Position numbers and translations under genes: made by a program. DNA of 64,000 nt from Lepturacanthus savala. Taxonomy: Eukaryota; Chordata; Actinopteri; Scombriformes; Trichiuridae. This document shows, one piece after another, positions 26,601 through 42,400 of this stretch (its first letter is position 1; every line of letters starts with the position of its first letter). Where the stretch lies: contig CM060461.1 of assembly GCA_030544235.1 (NCBI GenBank), positions 7,323,449 through 7,387,448 on the forward strand, in the 5' to 3' direction. Under the pieces are notes generated by a model, which saw nothing but the letters and a program-made list of their open reading frames with translations, did no database searches and was not told the origin of the DNA.

Positions 26601-28085
26601 GATGTTGCTCATAGGGGTATACTGTACTATACTAAGTACCACTGATAACATCATGTCTCAACAGCAAAGTAGAGTGCTGCAGTGGTTTGTGTTTTATGAC
26701 ACGCCATTACAGGAAGTTGAATACGTTTAGAAAACTCACTGTGTCCTAGCTTTATGAGACCAACAAATTTGTATAAAAGCTGCAGCCAAATTTGTCTGTT
26801 CGTCATTCATTTTCTGCCTTAAAGAAAACCACCTGGGAACAAGACAACACTTAGCAGCTGGTTTAGGAAGTCTAAGATGTTTGGTCCTTCTCTCAGTACT
26901 GAATCCAGCATAATAATTATGTCTCAAATTTGATTATTGACTAACACAGGAAATCCCTGATCCATATCATTAGCAGATTATCTGTCCACTATATTTCAAA
27001 CTAATATATTTATACATGTTTTGAGATATCCAGATAACAGCAAAAGACAAATATAAACATGCAGTACTGATGACGAATATATAAATGTTGTGAAAATACC
27101 TTTTGAAGCTCCTTTGTGTTCTAGTATACCACACAGCCGGTTATGTTACTGCTCTAGAGACCTCACAATAAAAAAATAAAGCAGCGAATTAGCAGCTGTG
27201 TTTTGTGATGTGTCAACAGAGCTGCTATTCTTAGTTGCCCACTAGGGACTTGTTGGTCCTATAGCAACCTATAGATTGAGAAAAATCTCTTAGGAATCAC
27301 CACTGGTAGCTATAGCGACCTATCCTGACCTGCGCAGGTTATATATCATCATGCGAGGCAACGTGAGCACAATGTGCTTGCTTCTGCATGTGTGTGTCTG
27401 TGTGTGTGTGTGTAAATGAATGTTTGTGTGTTTCTGCAGGAGGTCGCGTGTGAGCAGCAGAGGGTCACTCTCATACTGTTCCTCCTCACTAAGCCGGCCC
27501 TGACCTCAGTCTGAGACCCGACATGCATTAAAGAGCACAATAGAGCATTTATGGGGCGTGTCACTCCGCTTTTACTCGGGCTTCACAAATCTCCCAGAAC
27601 AACCCAACAGCCTGCCAGCCTGCGTGCAGAAAAACTCGGATGCCGCCCGCGGTGCCAATTGGCACCAACCAAACGGAGAAAAGTTGCAGGTGAAAAATAA
27701 GAAGGCTGTAAGGCAAGATGAAATCGTCCAGGAGTTTTCCTGCTAATCCCTTTGAACAAAATGGAGTAGTGTTGTTGTTTCATGCTGATTTCAAATAAGA
27801 GAACTCAATACGGTACTTAGCCGCTAATGATAATTACCAATCTTCTCAATCAGAGGATGAGGGCTAAACAATTCAGCAAGCACAAATAATCGTGTGTTAC
27901 AGTACGGCTGCAAAGTGTCGTCCTCCACAGTGAATCACATTTACCAGCGCCACAAGATCCGCCTTGTTACTGGTCATTGTGTGTGTGTGTGGTGCATGCA
28001 TGATATATTAACTTGCTGGCAAACTGAAACGCCTCTCGTGCGTACTGCCGATTCAGCAGATCCCACGGTAAGAAAGGAACAAGAG

Positions 28086-28156
<71 letters not shown>

Positions 28157-31100
28157 CTACACTTCAGTGAGCGTTCCCATTAGCAGGTTTTGCATCTCTG
28201 AAATGTGTAATTACAATCAGCTCCAACTCAAGGTCCCTTCATGACACACAGACTGACCAGCTTCAATTTTATTCTGTCAATCTAGGATTTTACTTATGCT
28301 GAAGCTCAGCTCAGAATATCTTTCAGTGCATTAAACAAAAGAATAAAGCTATAAATATAGACAGTAGATCAGCATCAGTGTCCAATGATGAATAATGTAA
28401 AGTTATGTGCTTTAGTACTTTGGAGACTTCTGAATGATTACAGACAGAAAAAGGAGATTAAATAAAGAAAAGGAGAGAAATCTTTGTTGAGATAAGAGAA
28501 TATTAGAGCAGGTAAAGACAGATGGGAGGGAGTGCATGTAGGATCTTTTTATAAAAGTATCAAGGTCCTGGAGTGAGCCTAAGGAAATGCGTGACGTGAC
28601 GTGCAGTTGCTTCTATAAGCCACAACTGGGAATTGTAATAATATTGATAATATTTAAACTGAAGCATTATATACTTGCAATATCTCATCACAGACTGAAA
28701 GAGATGTTTGATTTTGCATCTAAGAATGATTCTTTTTTTTAAATTATTATTACTATTTTTTAAGGTCTGAAGACGTGTTTTAGTTTTTTTTTAAGTAAAG
28801 ATCAGAGAAAAGCAAGAAAAATATTTTTTCTTGTCATTTTGTGAAACAGAAACACATTTTGTCTACTCTCTAAATCATCTCAACACTTTCATCATTTCTC
28901 AATATGTTATTAGGTTAGGGTTGCTCGATTATGGAAAAAAATCATTATCAAAAAAATCATTATCACGATTATTTTGGTCAATACTGAAATCACGATTATT
29001 CAAATTAACACAATGCTTTTATTCAGTATGAGTGACTTTGCACTTTTGTTTGAGATGTTAAACAGAGTTGTTGTATTGCCAAGAGTCAAGGATTATTATC
29101 TTATTGCAAATCTTGCAAGTTATGTTGCTTCTGCTCCTCGTTTTATGTTGCTTCTGCTCCTCATTGGATTCTTGGAACCTGAAGTGTTCCCATATAAGAG
29201 AATTTTTTTAACCCTTTTTCTCAACCAAACATCTCTGCCCTCCCTCTGTCATTTCACTCATGCTCGCTCTCTATGTCACTCTGGGAATGTATTGTGCATT
29301 TCAGAAATTGTGTAAAGGAAAATTGCAAATAAATTGTTTCAACTTGATTGCATGAATTTTGAGACACGCAAATTGAAATTGCGATTCAAATTCAATTAAT
29401 TGCACAGCCTTTTATTAGGTGTTTTTTATTAGGTTTTCAACCCATTTAACAATTATATTATGTATCTATTTGTCCCATTTTTAATATTTTCTTTACAGAA
29501 AATAACATTTTAATGGCTGTTATTGTTGCTGTTTGCACAAAAATGCTATCAACAAAACCCTATTTATCCCATGTATAAAATTCTTTTTTGGGGGGATTAT
29601 TCTAGACACTTGAATAAATAAATAGATATATACATGTCAGGGTTGAAAATCATAATAATCTAAATAAAATTACTCTTCCTGGAAGGGCTTGTCTTCAAGG
29701 GCTTTTCTTGAAGGAGCAGGAAGTTGATGACGTCATGTGACAGGAAGCACTAGGAAACTTAGTTGCTTGAAGCCTTTTGTCTAAGTTGTCTACCATCATG
29801 TCATTAGAAAAAAAGCTGTATAAGTAACATTTATATTTTTTATTTTAAGTATAAAATGACAGTCATGGACTTAAAGACTCATAGGCTTCAATGGGTTAAT
29901 TAACAGTATTTGTCTGCTGGTGTACAGACAGGAGCTGCACTAGTTGATTAACCCGTGAACCATAGTAAAGCCAACAAATCTTCTCTCAGTCGCCTGGCTG
30001 GGCTGTCCATCACTAGCTGCCATGGTGATGGATGGTTTAAGATAGGGAAAATCGAAAAATCGGACCTGGAAATAGAATTTAACGTTCTTAGATATGTGGC
30101 ATCTCTCACCTCATGAATTCAGGCTTTTGAATAATTTGTTAACTGTCCTACAGAGTTAAATCCTTCTCCTCACTGTGGGATGTCTTTGATTTTTCATCAA
30201 ACACTGTGGCTTTAAAGTGCAAACTGGCAGCCGAGATGCAGCCGTGATGAACACATAACTGCTGTGGGCCTGATTTAGCCCTGTCGCTGATGTCGACGGG
30301 TGACAAGTGCAGAACTGTTGCTGCGTACACAGGCTGCCGGTGGACTCTAACGGGGTGACAGGTCCCCGACTGCCAGAGGCCATATGGGGGAAGTGGTGGC
30401 GGTGATTGATGCTTCCGTTATAAAAGGGACGTGGAGTCACGGTCAAGCAGGACAAACCAAACATCACAGCAGAAGTGCCAGTTAAAAATATTACCAGTGC
30501 TCAGATAAGGAGCTATTTTAGGAGTAAAACTGAGAAATATATATTTTCCATTTCCACGTGGCCTTTTACTTTCACCTTGAAATTGAATAAACCTGTCGCA
30601 AAATGTCAAACCTGTGAAGGGGCCAACAGAGGCATTTTCCCTCAACACATACCATCACCCAGCCATTAAAGCCATGTCGCTGTACTGGGCAGCTCCCAGG
30701 TGGAAATGTGTGTAACTATATGAATGAGCTGCAGGAAGATAAGACTAAAATGAGCATGCAGCCTCAGCGAAAAAAACTGTCCCCTAGGGGAGGCACAGGT
30801 AACAAAAAGAGATCAATATATCTGCAACCTTCTGTCTGGAGGTCATGTAAAGCACACTCGGTGCAAAAAGTCTGCACTCTCTAGGGAGGCTATAAAAAAA
30901 TACGCAATGTGTCACAAGAGTCGTCCGATTCGCGGAGCAACGCTAACAGCTATAAATGACACCGTGGCTCAGACAGGCCAGGAGGAGGGAAGAAGAGCTG
31001 CTATGTCATCTGCCTGAAAACTCCTCAGCAGGTCCGCCGAGTATTCTGGGAAAGGCAGGCTGGCGGCGTGCCATACGGTGTGTAATGTGCAGCGACAGAG

Positions 31101-33366
31101 AGGGAACGACATGGGTAGAGGGCAGGGAGGCTGAACGCAGCCCCGCGCTCATCCTGATGCACAGAGGAGACAGATCAGATCGGAGAGTTACACTCCGTTG
31201 CAGCTCCAGGGAAAAATATTGCTGACGAATCAGGAATGGAAAGAGATATCACATTTCCCATCCTGTTCCTGACATAACAAATATCACCGGCTGCGACATG
31301 TAAAGCAAAGGGATCGCTTCTTTTTATTATGTAACTCGTCTTCAACCAGTTGGTCCAGCTAAGATTAAGAATTTATATCTTTCACAGGGGACTGAGGATA
31401 AAGATGGCGTTGTTTTATCTGTACATTTATTCTTTTGGCAGACATCTCTTTCACACACAAATAAATCTCTTTGAATGAATAATGAAATCATGCTCCTGAC
31501 ATTTGAAATTCACATTACAGTTTAAATGTGGGGGAAAAATCTATATCTGATTAGCATGAAACAATTGAGATTGTTTTTTTTCCTTAAGATGCTTCCTTGC
31601 TTCAGATTGACAGTTTTCACTTTCTCCGGAGCCACATGCGTTTTTCTCACCTGATCCACTGGAGCACCAATTACAGCAGATTGATTTTTGGCTGTCTCAT
31701 CAATTTTAACAATTGATGATTTTAACAATTGATGAGAAGTCTTCCTTCAGTTTGTCGATTGCCTGAAAGATTGAGATCTCCCTGTCGCTGTGAGCTAAAC
31801 TCTTTACATGCAAGTTAAAGATGCTGGTACTCATGACTTTGACATATCTGCCATTCAAACAGTGTGAAAAAAAACTATTGAAGCTAAGCAGAGAATGTAT
31901 AGTGGCTAAAAATCACCTCTTCCAATGAGGAGCACAGCGAGGAGAAGTAGTAATATGTGTAATTATTGTCTTTGTTACCAAGAAAAGAGAAGAAGTGTGT
32001 GGAAGCGTTTTACATTCAACACACAGAAATTCAACAAAATTAGGGAACTTACAGTAACATTGAGACAGCAATGCATTAAAAGTCACCTGTTGGTTAAAGG
32101 ATAAATTTGCATTCATGCTAATGTCCAGTGGATGAGAACGATCAGAAACAATGTTAGGGATTTGTGCGCTCAGGAAGGTATTTAGGAGGGTATATAGAAG
32201 GTGTATAGGAGTTGGTCATGTGGGAATTTAAAATACGGCATTGGCAAAATCACATTATATCCATTTACTTTGGATTTAATTACATTTAAGGACCAACTTT
32301 GGCTGGCTTGATTGAACAGGAACATCTGTATTATTAAATCAGATGTATCAGAGTCTTCAAAAGATTTGTAATTACTGTTAAACTTGATATTGATGTGAAC
32401 ACTACTTAAAAGCCATAAACTAAATGGTTAATTACAGTAACTCCAATATGAAATGAACACACCATAAGGCTGGTGTCATTCTACATTTTTCTTCTTGTCA
32501 AGAAATCCCATGAAAAGACCAAAACCAACAATGAACAGATCTACTAACAAGTCCTGTTTGGGTGCCAAAAGCCTGTAGCTTAGTCCTCTGCACTACAGAG
32601 CTCAATTGTTGCCCAAAAATGATGGAAATGAAATCAATGGACCGCCCTGGTGACAAGTTCCTTTATTATGATGAGTACTAGCGCTGTATTTTATTTTAAA
32701 TCACTCTCACACAATGTCCTGCTGCTGTAAATACTCAGGAAAGCACCTAATGTTTCTGAATTCTGGATATATGTCCAGCAATTTCTCAAAACTATTGAAA
32801 ATAATGATTAGAACTAAGGGTGAAATGATAAAGGCACACAGAAGTCACAGTTCAATACAAGTTTGGTACAATGGAAAAATACAACATCCTTGGCAGTAGG
32901 GAGCCACTAAGATAGCAGACCAGGTACAGCCAGGTAGTACCTATAAAATTATTATGAACATACAGAACTACAACTTACTCCTATTGTGTTGTATTGTGCA
33001 TTAAATATAAACTGTGAACACAGCCATAGACTGCTATGTTGGCTATGGCTAACATGTCTCTAACTACCAGTTTTAATAAGCTCCAAAACTGAAAAGCATC
33101 TGTTTTATGGAAATAATGATAAGGAGTGTTTAGATTTCTTTGGCTGATGAACGTCAGTTAAGACTTTGCTCTCCTGTCGTCTTTTTCTGTTGAGCTCCAG
33201 TGACAAGCGTCAGCATATTCCCACTCACAGTCGCTGTCTTACAACACAGACACACTAATTAATTACACTGAACTCGTTAGCCCAGGTACTTTCACCTAGG
33301 CCTCAGCTCTGTGTGTGGCTCTCTCTTCACACGTACACATGGTGACAAATAGAAATTAACCAGTGG

Positions 33367-33426
<60 letters not shown>

Positions 33427-36400
33427 AGCTGCAGCTGCTGCTCTCATAGCACCCACAGAGAACAGATAAATTACTAAGTTTAGAACTACACTTGTTACAT
33501 TACTGTGACAGCAATAAAAGCCAATTTTATCCACCCAAAAGTTGGAGTCAAGATGTTAAAATGGTAGAGTCTCAATGGACGATGACTGTCAGCCATCAAC
33601 AATGGATCAAATACATGTACTATTACATACCTGAGGGAATTTGTCCCAATCAGCATTTGGGTTTTCAAACAATCTGCTTTTCTTTTTTGAGGCATCTTGT
33701 ATAATTATGTTAGCATCCATGATATGTGACATGTATTTGTCTATTTATTGTAGCATGGTATGATGGTTATGTACATGTTGGCTACTACTGCAAACCCATT
33801 AAAGACTTTCTATTCTATAACAAAGTGAGAATGATGCTAACATAATCCTTCAAATGCATAAAATCATAAGCGACAGAAAACGCCTGACATCCCAATAAGA
33901 AACAGAGGTTGTTCTGCTTTCTTCTAACTTGATAATAACGAACTCTGATAAGGTAGAAACAAAGAAATAGCTCTGTACAGTAAATTCACAGAAATAAAAC
34001 TATTGAATTCAGTAGATTGAATCTTACTCCACTGTAAAAGTGGAAAAACTCAATAATCCCATTTAGTCTGAGATAAATCTGATTGTTTGTGTAAACAACC
34101 CCAAGATGGCTGCCGGGACTTAATCAAACCTCTATTAGCAACTTATTATCCTTCAGCCCATGATTATCCTTTATCCAGGGAGCGGATCCACTTCTAAGAT
34201 CATCTACTATCCATAATTAGCAAGAGCCAAGTTGTTTTTCAAGCGACTGGGTGCTCATTCTGTGACCATTAATTAACGAGTCCCTTATAACTCCACTATG
34301 AATTCCTATCAGTCTATCTGGGACTCTACAAGGGGAGCCTGTATCTTTCCCCTCTGATCGTTAATGGGAGCCAGACAACAGAGCATCATTTGTAACAGGG
34401 GTTCTGATGGGAGGAGGGTGTAGTTTGGGTGAAGGGGCGTTGAAAAGGGGGTATGAGTGGATGGCAGGGGTGTCCAGCTGGTTGATAATGAGGTTGCGCT
34501 TCCCCCCCCCCCTGCACCACCCAGTATTTCACTGTCCCCCTTGTGTGTGTCAAATGGTTCACAATCAGTTGGTAATAAGAGGGAGGGGCCCTCGCCTCGG
34601 CACACATGCTGCCTTTGTGGCTTGAAAAATGGAAGGCGGCGGAGCCAATAAAGGAGGAGAGGCTTGAAATTCTGTGTGTTATTATCAAATCCCAACAGAC
34701 CAGCGGGCCACCGCAGAATGTTGTAAAAGATAACGAACTCTGTGGCAGCGCAGGCCCACAGTAATCTAGAGGCTCGTTACCTGGACTTGTTAGTCCAGGC
34801 GGTGGAGTGCATCATGGGGGTTTGTGTCTGTAGGTGCCACAGCTACCGGGGGAAATGAGATTTCACAGTGTTTTCTGACACTGTGGAAGCTGTTTCTCCC
34901 TGAGCTGGATCTTCGGCTTTTACAAAAGGAGCCACTGTTGATATAGTGCCAACAATTTCCTGGATCAGCGCCAGGTCGTGGTGTTCGATTCTCTGTGGAG
35001 CAACTCGTCCAATTTTGGTTCAATTGAAACAAAATCAACGGGAAGACACAGACAGACACAGATTCTCTCATGAAGGCGAAGAAGTATCCTCATGAGTTTT
35101 TCTACATTGAAACACATACGAAAAAGACAAAACAGACACTCCAATTAAATGTTCTTCTCCACAGACAATAATGCACAGCAGGTAAAGATTGCACTCAATT
35201 TCGATGAAAGCTTTCTCCGAATGCAATTTTCTAAATTGTTGCTTTAAAAGGTTAACAAGGGTTTGGAAAGGCCAAACAAAAGAATAACACCACTTCTCAC
35301 TTCACAGCCATGATGGCCTTCCACAGAGGCTCCTTCAGTGCAGTGGATGCTGCGACACAGCATGACGTTATGAGATGCTGGCAGCTTTTGAAGCCATTTA
35401 AAGTTGTCTACCTTTCAATTAACCTCTGCTTACATGAACATGAAAACATCCACTTGTAGCAATTCTGGATCATTATTAGTCAATTATAGGGATTAATAAA
35501 GAACTAAAAGAATAAAGGACTAAAAAAGAAAACCACAAAGATTAAATATGAATTTGAAGCTGTTTTTAGGCTTCATCTGCATACAAATACATATTTAAAC
35601 ACCATTCATCATTTACTTTTTGGTTTTTAATCTTTGAAATGTAGACAACGCTTTATGCTGTAGTGTCATAATCAGTTAAACAGAACTCAGGAAGAGACAG
35701 AGACAAAAGATACACTGATAAGTCCTCTTGATACATGAATCATTTAAAATAGAACTACTAGAACAAGAGATTTTTCACAAAACATAGTAGAGAAGAGGCA
35801 AGAAGAGGATGCTATTTTTTAAGGGAAGAGCAGTAGAGTGAAGGCTGAAGAGGTGGCTGGAGGATGTCAAATCTTCTTATGAAGTCTTTTCTTGGAGCAT
35901 AACAAGCTGTGTAGGCTGGTCTCTATCTCTATTGCCAAAGTCACCATTTAATCATGACTGTTTGTGTGTAAAGTACAACCCAATAGACTAGGGAGTGCCC
36001 TCAGTCTGCCTCTCTGATCTCCAGCTTCTTCTCATCAATAACAAGCACTTCACTTCAGACCAAAGCAACAACTAGTCTATAGGCTTGCAATGCTCAAATA
36101 TATGCTGCTACATCTACTTCAATGGAGGAACTACCCCAGGGAATTTTGGTTTTGAATTTTAGCTTCCAAGTCTAGTATATAACCCAGAATAGAGCACTTT
36201 GAAAATTGATATGTCTTAAAGGGATACTGCAATGAAAAAGTTAAAACATATGGTGTGTTGTTGATGGAAATATATTACAAGGGAGTTTTTGCTATTAAAA
36301 AACTCATTGGTCCTGATTAGAAACAATATTCTTATTGTGTGTAGGAACAAGTATGAAGTGGTTGGGTTATTTAGAGATGATACAAGTGAGAACATGTGTT

Positions 36401-39400
36401 TGCATCATCACAGTTTGAGATTATGGGGTGTTGATTACAGTATCACTTTTTATCAGCATTGGGTGTTGTTTCTTAGGGACAGAAAAATGCTAGAAAAAAA
36501 CTAGACTAGACACACAACTTCTACATATAATTGCATTATAATGTCTCTGCTAACATGCTAGGACACAAACAATCCATCTCTCTTGGTGTTGGGCAGTGCA
36601 GTGCAGTATAGTAGGTTTACTAAAGATGTTTCCCTCAGCTGCCTTGCTGTTAGAAACCTGCAGCATGCAACTAAAACAATGAACTCAACAAAGGTAACAT
36701 GATGCATCCATGGTGATGACAAGAGAAAACCTGAAGGCTCTGCTGCATAACCAAACCTGATACCCCCCTCTCTCTCTCTGCAGCCCTTAGCGAGACCAAG
36801 AACTCTTCTGTGGAAGCTGATATTCTACTTTAAGTTATGGCCCTCACCATACTATGAAGTCCTGTTTTCCCGATGGCCTGTCTGTTCCCTGTGTTTGGAG
36901 AGGTGAGAAACACAATGACTCAGCGTGAGTTACAGCCTGCCCGGCTGCTGCCAACCGTCCTAAATATAACTGCCAATACTGTCTGTTACAGTGGAGGAAA
37001 AGGAGCATCTAAGAAAGCAGCTATGGATGGGTACTGAGCCTGTTTTCAGTTCTAGGTTAGTCTGAGCAGCATTCTGCAGGTTGATAAGATGATGTTTTTA
37101 TGGACATCTGCTTTTTCATCCATCAGGTCTGCACAGCAAATGGGGCTTTTCACTTTTCAATGGGATTAATCCTTCTGCAGCAGATTAAATATGCATCTAT
37201 TGTTTTGTATTTTGAATGCTGATTTATTAGCATTAGTACCAGGAGACCTCAAAATATGGCAGCATTTTTAAACATGCAGCAGTCACGGTAGTAGTGCTAG
37301 TAACTCCTTGATGTTGTTTGCTTTTTAAAATTATTTTTTTTTTAATTAAACTGACTTTACTGTCCACTTAAGTGGAAAATGTTCCTTGGTTTCTCCCACA
37401 GCACAACAAAAATACACAACACCACTCATAGAACAACAAAACCAGAAAGGCATACCACATATACAACATACAAAAGTGCAAATGCACAAATCAGTTGTAT
37501 TTACTGCAATTTAGCATGTCGCCATATTTTTATTTAAATATACATATATATACAATAAAAGATATACGAATGTGACATCTACAGCCTAATTGATGTTGAA
37601 TTTTTTCAACTTTGATACTGATGGTGCTTTAAATCTAAATTAAATGTGAAATATTCTCTCAGATAATTAAGATGAAAAACCTAAAATATAAAATATTTTA
37701 AAATGCTTCAGGATGTTTTATGATCATGATGTGGCAGCTTTGATACACGTGTGAATGAAACACTCGAGAAACATGTCAGAAAACCTGGAGAAATTGGAGA
37801 AGGGATTTCATTTCTCAAGGTTGTTAAACTTCAAAGGACTTATAACACATCACTCCAGGGTTTCATGCAGAATTGATGATTTCCCTATTTCTTTTGTGTC
37901 AGTGATAGTTTGCCTGCGAGGTAAAAAAAAAAAAAAAATCATTGCAACGTGAATATTATTTCCATCAAATAAAACCGAATTTTAGCAGACCTCCCAGAAC
38001 TGAAGGTATGTGGTCTCTAAAATACTATCAGTATACGTTTTAATTAACCAACATCTCTCCAATAGTAATGGTAAATAATGCAAACCGCACAGCCGTGGTG
38101 TGGTGATTGGCTTTATTATGAATGTGTGTCACTGCAGCAGATTTTGACTTAGTCCCTATGCTACTCCTCTCCTCACGCCTGCTCTTCTTCCCATTGGTGG
38201 AGTCAGACACCAGATATTAACTAGGTCAATGAGATTCCTTCACATTTTTTGCAACAGGGAATCACAGCAGCGGAAGGCAGAGATATGAAGGTGAGGTGAG
38301 AAGCAGATATGAGAGGAGGATCAGGAGACTCTTTAAAGCCACCATTTCTTCTGCGGAGATCTTGCGAGAGAGGAGTGACAGAGGAGCATGAGAGGAGTGT
38401 GCGGCAGCTGCTCTGACATGAAGAACAAATGATGTCTGCAGTGACTCTCAATCAGGCACTGTCGACATTCCCCCCTCGTACCTTATTAGCGAAACAAAAT
38501 GAAAAACAACAAAAGACAGAAGGTTGAAAAAACCCGAGATACCCTCAATTTTTACTTTGACACAAACAAAAAAATGAGAAGCTGTAAAGAAAAACCTCAC
38601 AACTTCAGATGTGCATCATAAATGGGGTTATATTCAATAAAATAAACAGTACATTTGTATCAAGTCTATCAATGTTCATAGTTAGATTCCCTAATGGAAT
38701 CGCATAAAAAAAACTGTGACCTGATTCATGAAAAAAAATTACTGAATTGAGTAATTGCTGTGTAAACACCAGAGCAAAAAAATGCTTTTAAGGGTTGTTT
38801 CACCACAGATTTTCTATATTTTCTGCTATTGTATAGGAGATTAATGGATCAAGAGAAAAAAAATCTGAAGATTGATGATGACAATAATCATTAATTGCAT
38901 CCCTAGACAATGCCAAACATTTCTCACTAATTAGTGCTGGAATGGCATGCAGGAAATGCATCAGAGAAAAATGGAGGTCGACAAGACATTTCCCCTCAGG
39001 ACCACACACACTTCAACACTTCACTTTTTAAATAAACCTATTTGAGTTTAATTCAGTTTTAGCTAACAGTAGCAAATTTGTCTGCAGCAGTGCAGCGGGT
39101 GTAATGTTAACCGGTGTCAGTTCAGCCAGTATCAGTGAGGGAAATGATCCCCGCTGCGGCACACAGCATTGGTGGAGCCTCAGTTATTGTAACACCACAG
39201 TTTAACATTTCGAAAAACAAGGTTTTATCAGCTGAAAATTGCTGATAAAACGGAGAGTTAAAGAGCTACAGGACAAACCGCGCTGTGTCCTCTCAGCTCT
39301 GTGTTGGCTGACACAGATTCACACACACACCGGGGGGGCTGGGGGTGGTTGGCATTAAAATATTCTACAATTTACATAAATTTCATGATGCAGAGAACAT

Positions 39401-42400
39401 TTTCAACCAATAGAAATGCTGATCTTGATCAATTTGGTCAGATTTTGACATATCTTTTGAAATTCATGCTGGTACCGCAGTACAAGGGAGGTGAATTAAA
39501 TGTCATATGTTTTGCATGCACCACAAAATGGCCTTTAAATCACTCTATTACAATGTTGCTTTCCAGAAAGGTTAGTTCAGATAATGTGCATGTGACATTA
39601 ATGTAAATCTCCAAACAGGACAATAATCTTTCTAGAAAAAGGAAATGCTATGTTTACTTGGGAAACACTGATGTACGTCAACTGTGGCAATTTGACATTG
39701 AGAAGGAACACAGCACAAAGGATTATCACCTTGCATTAATGAAAGATGAACTCATCACTGCGGACTGGGAATGCCTCATAAATAACCTGATGCTCACTGG
39801 TGTTTCATTAGTTCCGTTTGATTACACGTATCAGTAGGCTTTCCCTCAAATGTCAGAGGAATGAAACGCCCCTCGACCAATCGCAGCTTTCCTCCACACT
39901 GACCACACAGAAGCAGATGCTGGCTGGCAGCAGCGGACTTTGCCCCTCGAGCCAATACTGTAACAACAGAAGGTCCTGTCAACCGGCCCTCCTAAACTGT
40001 TTAATATCAGGCCGGTGAGCTGTGGAGCGGTGGCGGTATCACGGGCAGACAGTGACTACAGCCATCTGATTACAGCTATTCTCTGCCTCTCTCTCTTTGT
40101 CTTCCTCTCCTGCTCTCCCCTCCTATTGGAGTGTGCCGAAAACATGCCGGCTTGTTTTATAACAGGCCTTCTTGTTGGATTAATCCATGCAGGGGTGACA
40201 ATCTCTGGGCCAGAGTCAGTGTGTTGCCTCTGATAACAGAGCACAGGCAAAAGGCACAGGGCAAGATGGACTTTTATATGAAAGGAGCCTCAAACTACTC
40301 AGGTTTAGTTGCCCATCTACTGATGTGGTGAGAAAGTTTGACAAGTCACAATGGATGTGAAATCTTTAAGCGTATAAATGTATTTTACAACTTCAGTGAT
40401 AAAGAAGCTGCAAATGACAATGTAGTAAACTATTGAAAAGGAGCTGCACTGTAGGGTCAGTACACCTGGGGCTTAATTTACAAGATTTACTAAACTAAAG
40501 AATGAAGGAAAAGGAACAACCGATCAGTCCAGTTCAGCAACATTCTTATCAGTAAAGCTCGCTCCTCCTCTCTCGTCTCTCAGTGAGATTTATCCATGAC
40601 TCTGAGAGCAGAGGGCAGATCGTTAAGTCTGAAGTTCATCCCTCACTAAACAGTCAGTGGCATATTTGTTAGCATTCTTATCATCCCCCTGCTATCAACA
40701 GTAAAGACAATGATGAAATAAGTCTTCCACTGGTTAATTATCGTTTCACAGGCACTTCAAAGGTGACAAAATGTGTATTAACTCCTGGAGAAAAACTGTG
40801 GATTTCATGCAACAAATGAGATCTGATATATTTTCTTAAATTAAAAAATATCTGGGGTGCTACATAATTAAAATACACGCCTCTGGTAGAGAGGTGTGTG
40901 TTAAGGGGGAGAGAGAGAAGTGCAGATCCAGAGGCGGCTTATGTTTTTGTGGGACAAACCTCAGGGGAACACACACACACAAAAAAATCTGCAATCAGTT
41001 GGAGCAGCCTCCTCTGACTCCCTCCCCCTTTTTCTCTGTGTACAAGCGAGCCTGTCATCCAAGGTGTATTCATACAGTAACAGCCTGTGGTTCTATATAG
41101 ATAGTTTTATACCGGCCACACAGAGACAATGTCTGGGTTTTAAGTCCTGCACAATTTAAAAAAAAATACTTTCACTTCAATTTCTGATAATTTTCATACA
41201 AAAGGTTACCAGTGTCAACAGCAACTACTGTGGGTCTGCATTTGCTGCATTAAGCACATCCAGACTAGACATGGATTTTCTGTCTCCATCCCAGCGTGTG
41301 CACGCTGCTCAGGTGCTGATAAGTTGCCTTCGAAAAACAACCGCGTTGCAAGCGCCAACAGTTAAGGTCACGAACTGCTTTGGAATATAGATTTCCAACC
41401 AGAAGTGGAACCAGAGACATGTAACAGAGAAAGAGTGAAGTAGTGTGGTGACGACAGTAAAAAAAAAAAAAAAAGAGAAAACGGCATTATCCAGTCCAGT
41501 TGCCAAGAGAAAGCCCCATCTCCATACTGGCCGGTTGGGTATTAACCTACTTTCTCTTTGTTGCCAGACTGCATGTCACCTGCTGTTGTCAAGATAAATT
41601 AGTCAAAGCAGCTGAACACCGGCAACACTGAAAATATCCTGTGCTCATCCTAACACCTGTAAGGAGACCTCACGTCGCTGCTTTCAGAGAAATCACTCTC
41701 CACTGAGCAATATGAGAGAAATGCTGATACATCTATTTAATAGACAGAGGTCTGACTGTAGATCCTGAAATAAGAAGCACAAGAGAGTAGAGCACAGATG
41801 CAATGAAATGTGGATCCAATCAAAATCAATTTGAGGTTTAAAAGCTGACCCTGTTTTTTCAAGAAAACAAAGCCTGCTAAAATCATCCTGTAAAAGACCT
41901 AGTGAAGGGTTGTCAAACATGCAGCCCAGGAGCCAGAACTGGCCCAGTAAAAGTCCTGATCCCGGCCCACTGGATATTTGTATGGTTGTAATGTAGCAGA
42001 TGACTTCACCTGCTGCTTAAAAAACTAAATATGGTTCAGTGACAAAAGTTGAATTGAAATGCAACAGTAGACTGACTGAATATGGATTTTTTCACGTCAT
42101 CTCTCCTGCTTCATAAATTGAAGGGTAATTAATTGTGTAAATATTTATAATAGGTTTCTTTACATAAAAAGGAGGACACCTTTGTAGGTGTTGTTAATTA
42201 TATGTTTGGTTTTACTGGTCCAGCCTACTTGAGATCAAATTGTGCTGAATATGTCCTATGAGCTAAACTGAATTTGACTCCCCTCACCTCATGTATATTC
42301 TGCAGGAATATAGTTGAGACTTCCAAGACATATCTGTGAGCTCACAAGAGAATGAACACAAGTGTGAATAAAGCAACTACTCTGCAACTTGTGTTTTCTT

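Noticed and set aside
30956..31225. 89-codon plus-strand Arg/Glu-rich frame
   Set aside because: No family resemblance, no splice or promoter context, and GC-biased composition can explain it.
34309..34695. Overlapping frames of 128, 100, 72 and 64 codons on both strands
   Set aside because: All lie in a G-rich/C-rich patch, with no recognisable domain in any of them.
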